This document shows positions 59,159 to 64,000 of a stretch of 64,000 nt of DNA, in pieces. Position 1 is the stretch's first letter. Each line of letters opens with the position of its first letter. The stretch spans positions 62,001 to 126,000 of the forward strand of contig JBBCJI010000003.1 in the NCBI GenBank assembly GCA_037190845.1, in the 5' to 3' direction. Made by a program: the position numbers and the translations under genes. The notes under the pieces were generated by a model that was not told the DNA's origin, made no database searches, and saw only the letters and a list, made by a program, of their open reading frames with translations. This stretch comes from JBEBVQ01 sp037190845 (GTDB lineage Bacteria; Bacteroidota; Bacteroidia; Chitinophagales; Chitinophagaceae).

Positions 59159-60139
59159 TTGATAAAAGACGTTCTCTATAACCACCCCATCCGTTGGCTG
59201 GCATCGATAAAAGGGTTACAAAGTAACTACATGCAGCAAACGCCAAACAATAGTGGTATTTGGGATGGAATAACATACAAACTAAATGAAAAAACAGCAT
59301 CCTGCGACTACTGGGTGGTGCATGGAGATCTTGACGCTACTGCAGAGGTAAAAGTAAATGCGGCTACAGTCTTTATTCTTAGTGAAGAAGTAGAACAACG
59401 TGTATGGGATAAAAAATTCCTGGCTCAGTTTGATCATGTCATAGGAACACAAGAACATGTACCGCATCCTGATTACACCCGCTGCCATTGTGTTTGCCCC
59501 TGGCAAGTCAATAAGAGTTACAGTGAACTGATCCATACCAGCACTCCGGTAAAAACAAAACAACTTTCTGCAATAATATCCGATACAACCCTGAAGGAAG
59601 GACATAAAAAACGCTTTGCTTTTGCCAATCAGCTCAAAGGTCATTTCAAAGAGCGATTGGACTGGTATGGCCGGGGTAATATGTTTATTGAGAACAAATG
59701 GGATGCGCTTGCCGATTACGAATATTCGATAGCGATAGAGAACTCTGTGCATAAGCATTACTGGACAGAAAAAATTGCTGACTGCTTGCTCGCTTACACG
59801 ATACCTTTTTATTTCGGCTGCCCTAATATTTTTGATTATTTCCCGGAAGGATCAGTGATCTTACTCAATCCGGACTCGCTCGAAGAAAGTATCTCGATCA
59901 TAGAAAACGCAATCGCAAACGATCATTATAAGCATAACTTTGCTGCGCTGGAAGAAGCAAGGAGACGAGTACTCAATGAATTTCAATTTTTCCCTGCAAT
60001 AACTCATGTCCTGAAACATCTGGATACTTCCAAAACATCACAGATAGCCAGAAAGGTTACATTACGTCCGGAATCCCATTTCACAAAAGAGTTGCTTGTC
60101 AAGCGCATTGTCCGGAAAATCCGACAAGTGGCGCGTTAA
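59159..60139 (+). CDS. GT10 family fucosyltransferase-like protein
   Basis: 326 residues, start TTG at 59159 with an in-frame stop 21 bp upstream; ATG start candidates lie further in (MQQTPNNSG). The C-terminal part matches the GT10 alpha-(1,3)-fucosyltransferase signature: YEYSIAIENSVHKHYWTEKI, then ADCLLAYTIPFYFGCPNIFDYFP. The N-terminal part is more divergent. With gmd and fcl next door it should transfer L-fucose from GDP-fucose onto the polysaccharide. Confidence 0.87.
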   Translation: MIKDVLYNHPIRWLASIKGLQSNYMQQTPNNSGIWDGITYKLNEKTASCDYWVVHGDLDATAEVKVNAATVFILSEEVEQRVWDKKFLAQFDHVIGTQEHVPHPDYTRCHCVCPWQVNKSYSELIHTSTPVKTKQLSAIISDTTLKEGHKKRFAFANQLKGHFKERLDWYGRGNMFIENKWDALADYEYSIAIENSVHKHYWTEKIADCLLAYTIPFYFGCPNIFDYFPEGSVILLNPDSLEESISIIENAIANDHYKHNFAALEEARRRVLNEFQFFPAITHVLKHLDTSKTSQIARKVTLRPESHFTKELLVKRIVRKIRQVAR

Positions 60140-60228
60140 GAGCCGTTATACAATTCAGTATTTATACATTTCATGGCTAACGGCGATAAGTAAAAAATAC
60201 ATTAAAAAATCAGGTTGTAACATTGAAT

Positions 60229-61425
60229 ATGTCTGAAGTTGCCATTCGGGTAGAAAATCTGGGTAAAATATATCGTCTTGGGGAAATTGGCACCGGTACG
60301 ATCAGCCACGACCTAAATCGCTGGATGGCACGTATACGTGGCAAAGAAGATCCTTTTACCAAAATAGGAGAAAACAATGACCGAACAAAACGGGGAGAAA
60401 GCGATTATGTCTGGGCACTGAAAGATGTCAGTTTTGAAGTCCGGAAAGGTACCGTTTTGGGTATTATCGGGAATAATGGCGCCGGTAAAAGCACTTTATT
60501 AAAACTACTGAGCAAAGTGACCAAACCGTCTTCCGGGAGAATGAAAATAAACGGCCGGATAGCCAGTTTGCTGGAAGTAGGGACAGGATTTCATCCGGAA
60601 ATGACGGGCAGGGAAAATGTCTTCCTGAACGGAGCCATTCTGGGGATGACCAAAAAGGAAATAAAATCCAAATTCGATGCCATTGTAGATTTTGCAGGAG
60701 TCGAACGATACATAGACACGCCTGTAAAAAGATACAGCAGCGGCATGTATGTCCGGCTTGCCTTTGCCGTTGCAGCATTTCTTGAACCGGAAATACTCAT
60801 TGTGGACGAAGTACTTGCGGTAGGCGATGCAGAATTCCAGAAAAAATGTCTGGGAAGAATGAAAGAGGTAAGTATTAACGACGGCAGGACTGTATTATTT
60901 GTAAGTCACAATATGGGCTCTGTTGCATCATTATGTGATGAGGCAATTATGATGCACCAGGGTACAATAAGGGAACATGGTAATACAGCTTCAATTATTC
61001 AGAAATACCTTCAATATAACACTGAAACACAAGAGATACAAGACAAACGTCTGGAGTATGTGAAATTTTATCAGGAGCAGGAAAAGCTGATCATTGAATT
61101 GAAATATAACCTTCCCGATCCTGTAGATATTCCCAGTCTTGGTTTTGAAATATCCGATGCTTACAGCAACGTTGTTACGGGATCTAATCTGATGGTAGAC
61201 GGACATAAGCCTGTCCCTGGAAAGACGTACCAGAATGGTGTTATTACAGTCATTCTCACCGAGCCAAGACTGATGAATGGCGATTACTCACTTTCCATCT
61301 GGCTCGGGAATTCTGTTGCCAATTTTATCAAATTACCTGATTGTGCCCGTGTAAAAATCATCAACATGTGCGAAAATCAGCGCTATGCAGGTGTTGCAGC
61401 ACCCACCTGCCAATGGATATACTAA
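60229..61425 (+). CDS. wzt: Polysaccharide ABC exporter ATPase (Wzt) with C-terminal substrate-binding domain
   Basis: 398 residues from ATG 60229 (MSEVAIRVENLGKIYRLGE). ATPase motifs are Walker A GIIGNNGAGKSTLL, signature YSSGMYVRLAFA and Walker B ILIVDEVLAVGDAEF. From about residue 265 a beta-rich domain of the Wzt_C type follows (VTGSNLMVDGH ... DYSLSIWLG), which in known O-antigen systems reads the chain end. Its partner permease Wzm is encoded 5.5 kb upstream. Confidence 0.94.
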   Translation: MSEVAIRVENLGKIYRLGEIGTGTISHDLNRWMARIRGKEDPFTKIGENNDRTKRGESDYVWALKDVSFEVRKGTVLGIIGNNGAGKSTLLKLLSKVTKPSSGRMKINGRIASLLEVGTGFHPEMTGRENVFLNGAILGMTKKEIKSKFDAIVDFAGVERYIDTPVKRYSSGMYVRLAFAVAAFLEPEILIVDEVLAVGDAEFQKKCLGRMKEVSINDGRTVLFVSHNMGSVASLCDEAIMMHQGTIREHGNTASIIQKYLQYNTETQEIQDKRLEYVKFYQEQEKLIIELKYNLPDPVDIPSLGFEISDAYSNVVTGSNLMVDGHKPVPGKTYQNGVITVILTEPRLMNGDYSLSIWLGNSVANFIKLPDCARVKIINMCENQRYAGVAAPTCQWIY

Positions 61426-61454
61426 GTTTTGAAATAAATCAATATAGCAATTTC

Positions 61455-62165
61455 ATGTCAAATCCTCTTCGCTCTGTTTATTGGTTTGTATTGGGCCTGG
61501 CTGGTATCACGCCGGAGAAAAAAAACCTTAATTTCCACCGGAAACGGCAACAGCAGATAATCAATGATTACCTCACTGCACACTCCTTAAAAAAACTACA
61601 GATCGGAGCGCAGGGAAATTCCATCGGAGGCTGGCTGAATGTAGACATCGCACCCAAGACAAGAGAAGTAGCATATCTGGATGCTACTCAAACGTTCCCC
61701 ATAGCTGATAATACATTTGACTATGTATTTGCTGAACACATGATTGAGCATATCAGTTTCGATGAAGCGGCTTTCATGACGAAAGAAGCTTTCCGCATTT
61801 TGAAACCCGGCGGTAAGATAAGGATTGCCACACCTAACCTTGAATCACTGGCAAGGGTATGCCTTGACCCCGATAAGGAAGAACATATGGTATACATTAA
61901 AGCATATCACAAGCGCTTTTTTCCCCAATTACCTATTGATTCCGCATTTGTAATCAACAAACTATTCTATAGTTTTCACCACCGCTTTATTCATACGCAC
62001 AGCACTTTGGCTTATATCCTGGAAAAAGCAGGTTTCAGTAATGTGCAACAATATAATGTAGGTGAAAGCAATGATGAGCAATTGAAAAATCTGGAGCAGC
62101 ATTGGAAAGAGGTTGGGGAAGTACCGAATAAAGTTGAAACAATTGTTGTGCAAGCCGAAAAATAA
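61455..62165 (+). CDS. Class I SAM-dependent methyltransferase
   Basis: 236 residues from ATG 61455 (MSNPLRSVYWFVLG); ATG 61413 would overlap wzt. The SAM-binding strand is atypical: KLQIGAQGNSIGGWLNVD. Then comes FDYVFAEHMIEHISFDEA and LKPGGKIRIATPN, the Methyltransf_11 pattern. Being directly behind wzt, it could cap the chain by methylation, as in O-antigen systems where Wzt recognises the cap. This is an inference. Confidence 0.85.
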   Translation: MSNPLRSVYWFVLGLAGITPEKKNLNFHRKRQQQIINDYLTAHSLKKLQIGAQGNSIGGWLNVDIAPKTREVAYLDATQTFPIADNTFDYVFAEHMIEHISFDEAAFMTKEAFRILKPGGKIRIATPNLESLARVCLDPDKEEHMVYIKAYHKRFFPQLPIDSAFVINKLFYSFHHRFIHTHSTLAYILEKAGFSNVQQYNVGESNDEQLKNLEQHWKEVGEVPNKVETIVVQAEK

Positions 62166-62547
62166 AATGTCGGGAGTTGCACTGATAATATCACTATATC
62201 TATTCTTTGGCTGGTTTGGGTGTATTTAAAAATTAAATCCGGAACACCTCCCTATCATGACCAGGAATATCATAAGACGTTTAAGAAACAGCGTGTCTAC
62301 ACACGCAGTGTAAATATAGACGCACACAGCCGTCTACCGGCGTGTGATATGTATTGTTGATGACTGCATGGGAAAGCCAGGATGTTTCCGTTCTGCCCTT
62401 TGTGAGATCGGACCTATTCGACGGCCATCACCCGGCAAAAGGAAAGGTTACATTAGTTCAGGCTGTAAAATCATCATATTGGCTCAGCAGGAGAAAACGT
62501 CTTTAGAAGACGTATAGCGCAAGTGAATATTTAGACACAGAAATATT
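62166..62547. other. Intergenic region between methyltransferase and epimerase-like genes
   Basis: About 380 bp. The only reading frame of note is a 48-codon ORF at 62360-62506 (MTAWESQDVSVLPFVRSD...) with no recognised family. A small ACGTCTTT-AGA-AGACGT hairpin lies at 62498-62512. It is probably a decayed gene or spacer. Confidence 0.5.
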
Positions 62548-63234
62548 ATGGTAATTGGTACGGGGCTACTGGCCCAGGCATTCAAAAAATATACGCAAAA
62601 GGAGGATCTGATTGTTTTTGCTTCTGGTGTTTCGAATTCTAAGGGAGCCGATATTTCTACTTTCGACAGGGAAACAGAATTGCTTTCCGATACTATTAGT
62701 CGTCATCCGGGTAAGCAGCTTATTTATTTTAGTACCACCAGCCTGCTGGATCCCGATGTACAAGAACTCCCCTATGCACTCCATAAGCGGAAAATAGAAA
62801 AGATGATAGAAGTGAATTGTGAACATTATCTCATTTTCCGTTTATCAAATGTGGTGGGGCATTCAGACAATCCACATACGGTTTTCAATTTTTTTTTCAA
62901 CAAAATAAAAAACCAGGAATTTTTCAACCTGTGGATCAATGCGGAAAGAAATCTCATTGATCTTGACGATGTCAAGCAAGTGGTAACTGATATACTTGAC
63001 AATAACCGGTATACTAACAGTATTTTGAATTTGCTCTACCCGGGAAATTGCAGTGTGCCTGAAATGGTAGCTGCAATCGAGACCTATTTGGGTATTAAAG
63101 GTAATTATGAACAGGTCGAAAAGGGGAACAAGTTCATAGTACAACCCAATATAGCGGAAAGCTATTTTGAAAAACCTTTACCTCCGGTTAGGAATTATAT
63201 TACCAGTTTGCTTGAAAAGTACAAGACTTTATGA
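62548..63234 (+). CDS. NAD(P)-dependent epimerase/reductase-like protein (short SDR)
   Basis: 228 residues. The glycine motif VIGTGLLAQAF is a shortened SDR nucleotide-binding loop. FSTTSLLDP, YALHKRKIEKMI (YxxxK-like: Tyr-Ala-Leu-His-Lys) and LIFRLSNVVG follow the RmlD/GalE extended-SDR order. It may reduce or epimerise a nucleotide sugar. At 228 residues it is shorter than usual (about 300), lacking part of the C-terminal substrate domain. It overlaps the next gene by four bases. Confidence 0.75.
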   Translation: MVIGTGLLAQAFKKYTQKEDLIVFASGVSNSKGADISTFDRETELLSDTISRHPGKQLIYFSTTSLLDPDVQELPYALHKRKIEKMIEVNCEHYLIFRLSNVVGHSDNPHTVFNFFFNKIKNQEFFNLWINAERNLIDLDDVKQVVTDILDNNRYTNSILNLLYPGNCSVPEMVAAIETYLGIKGNYEQVEKGNKFIVQPNIAESYFEKPLPPVRNYITSLLEKYKTL

Positions 63235-64000
63235 GTAATACGGATACGAGGGCAATGACAACAAAAGTCTCAATTCTGATACCTGCCTACAATACAGGCC
63301 AGTTTATAGCCCGGACTATTGAGAGTGTACTAAATCAGAGCTTCCGGGATTTCGAACTCATTATTGTTGATGATGTTTCCACAGACGATACTTATGCTGT
63401 TTGCGAACAATATGCCCGAAAGGATGAACGAATAAAGCTCTATAAGAATGAGAAGAACTTAGGCATGATGCCCAACTGGGTGTATGGGGTAGGTTTGTGT
63501 AAAGGACAGTACTGGGGTAAACTGGATTGCGACGATATCTGGGCACCGGAAATGCTTGCCGAATGCGTCCGCATTTTGGACAATCATGAGGAAGTAGGCC
63601 TGGTGGCCACCCGCTACGTGAATATGGACGAACACAGCAACCTGCTGCCGGGCACAGAATATTTTTTCCCAACAGCTGCGAGGGAGCAGGCTATTTCCTT
63701 TGTTCCCTTTGTAAAGTCGGGCATATCAGGCATGTTTAAAGGCCATATTGCCCAACAGGGTATCGGACTCATACGTAGAAAGATATTTGATGAATTGGGC
63801 AACTTTACCTTGTTGCCTGCCGGAGATACGGAAATGTGGTTCCGGATCGGCGGCCACTATAAAATATATTGCCTTGATGCGCTTATGCATTACCACCGGG
63901 TTTGGGCAGATAGTTTTACCCGCACTCATATTTTGAAAGCAAATAAACTTGAACAAAACCTTTATGAGGTAAGAGAGGTTATTTTCGATCATTACTATGC
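63231..64000 (+). CDS. Family 2 glycosyltransferase, partial (cut by window edge)
   Basis: 256 codons are in view from ATG 63231, which overlaps the previous stop (ATGA). The GT-A start is VSILIPAYNTGQFIARTIESVL, then FELIIVDDVSTDDT, and the DxD motif is in GKLDCDDIWAP. Later, GDTEMWFRIGG has the GT2 ED-like catalytic region. It adds a sugar to the growing repeat unit; donor and linkage are unknown. The stop lies beyond the window. Confidence 0.9.
   Translation, partial: MSNTDTRAMTTKVSILIPAYNTGQFIARTIESVLNQSFRDFELIIVDDVSTDDTYAVCEQYARKDERIKLYKNEKNLGMMPNWVYGVGLCKGQYWGKLDCDDIWAPEMLAECVRILDNHEEVGLVATRYVNMDEHSNLLPGTEYFFPTAAREQAISFVPFVKSGISGMFKGHIAQQGIGLIRRKIFDELGNFTLLPAGDTEMWFRIGGHYKIYCLDALMHYHRVWADSFTRTHILKANKLEQNLYEVREVIFDHYY

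Overview
The window reads as chromosome from a member of the Bacteroidota, most likely the family Chitinophagaceae. Four things point there: promoter -7 boxes of the form TAnnTTTG in front of many genes, type IX secretion (gliding-motility type) C-terminal sorting domains, a UpxY-type NusG paralogue at the head of a surface-polysaccharide locus, and the futalosine menaquinone enzyme MqnC. This placement is an inference from gene content. Base composition is fairly balanced except for AT-rich intergenic stretches and one AT-rich acyltransferase gene. I saw no tRNA, rRNA or CRISPR array.

Layout. 1-11.5 kb is housekeeping: the 5' end of mfd, mreBCD (leftward), clpX, a 54-codon gene, thyA-folA with a shortened methyltransferase-like gene, a polyprenyl-phosphate-type glycosyltransferase and smc. 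11.7-12.2 kb is a compact repeat-bounded element carrying a GxxExxY gene. 12.2-15.1 kb is a two-gene unit of an asparagine-synthase-like protein and a Wzx-like flippase. 15.3-18.7 kb holds a DUF2795 gene, a LolD-type ATPase and acpP-fabF-rnc. 18.7-21.5 kb is paaABCD (phenylacetyl-CoA epoxidase, with no paaE visible). 21.8-30.6 kb is mixed: a small lipoprotein, DUF3108 and LPG-synthase-type membrane proteins, ruvC, an amidohydrolase-NTF2 fusion, a PfkB kinase, a MurU-like nucleotidyltransferase boxed by inverted repeats, and an M3 peptidase. 30.9-35.4 kb is one very large secreted, glycine-rich protein. 35.5-49.5 kb carries comM/yifB, mqnC, a DEAD-box helicase, a Crp/Fnr regulator, a TonB-dependent receptor behind a TPP riboswitch, gyrB, an Omp28-like secreted protein, a stand-alone MetH N-terminal module and typA.

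49.8 kb to the right edge is a capsule/O-antigen type locus: wza-wzc, a terminator, then a fresh promoter for upxY, wzm, an acyltransferase, gmd, a methyltransferase, fcl, a GT10 fucosyltransferase, wzt, a second methyltransferase, an epimerase-like gene and a GT2 gene cut by the edge. Together gmd and fcl make GDP-L-fucose, the GT10 enzyme can transfer it, and Wzm/Wzt would export the product.

The most unusual layer is the repeats. At least five families of short palindromic or direct repeats sit in intergenic gaps. Several supply or abut the stop codon of the neighbouring gene (mreD, ruvC, murU-like, upxY, pepF, GxxExxY) and two contain start codons. The GxxExxY element at 11666-12177, whose start and stop codons lie inside two 40-nt direct repeats, is the best candidate for an under-described mobile unit.
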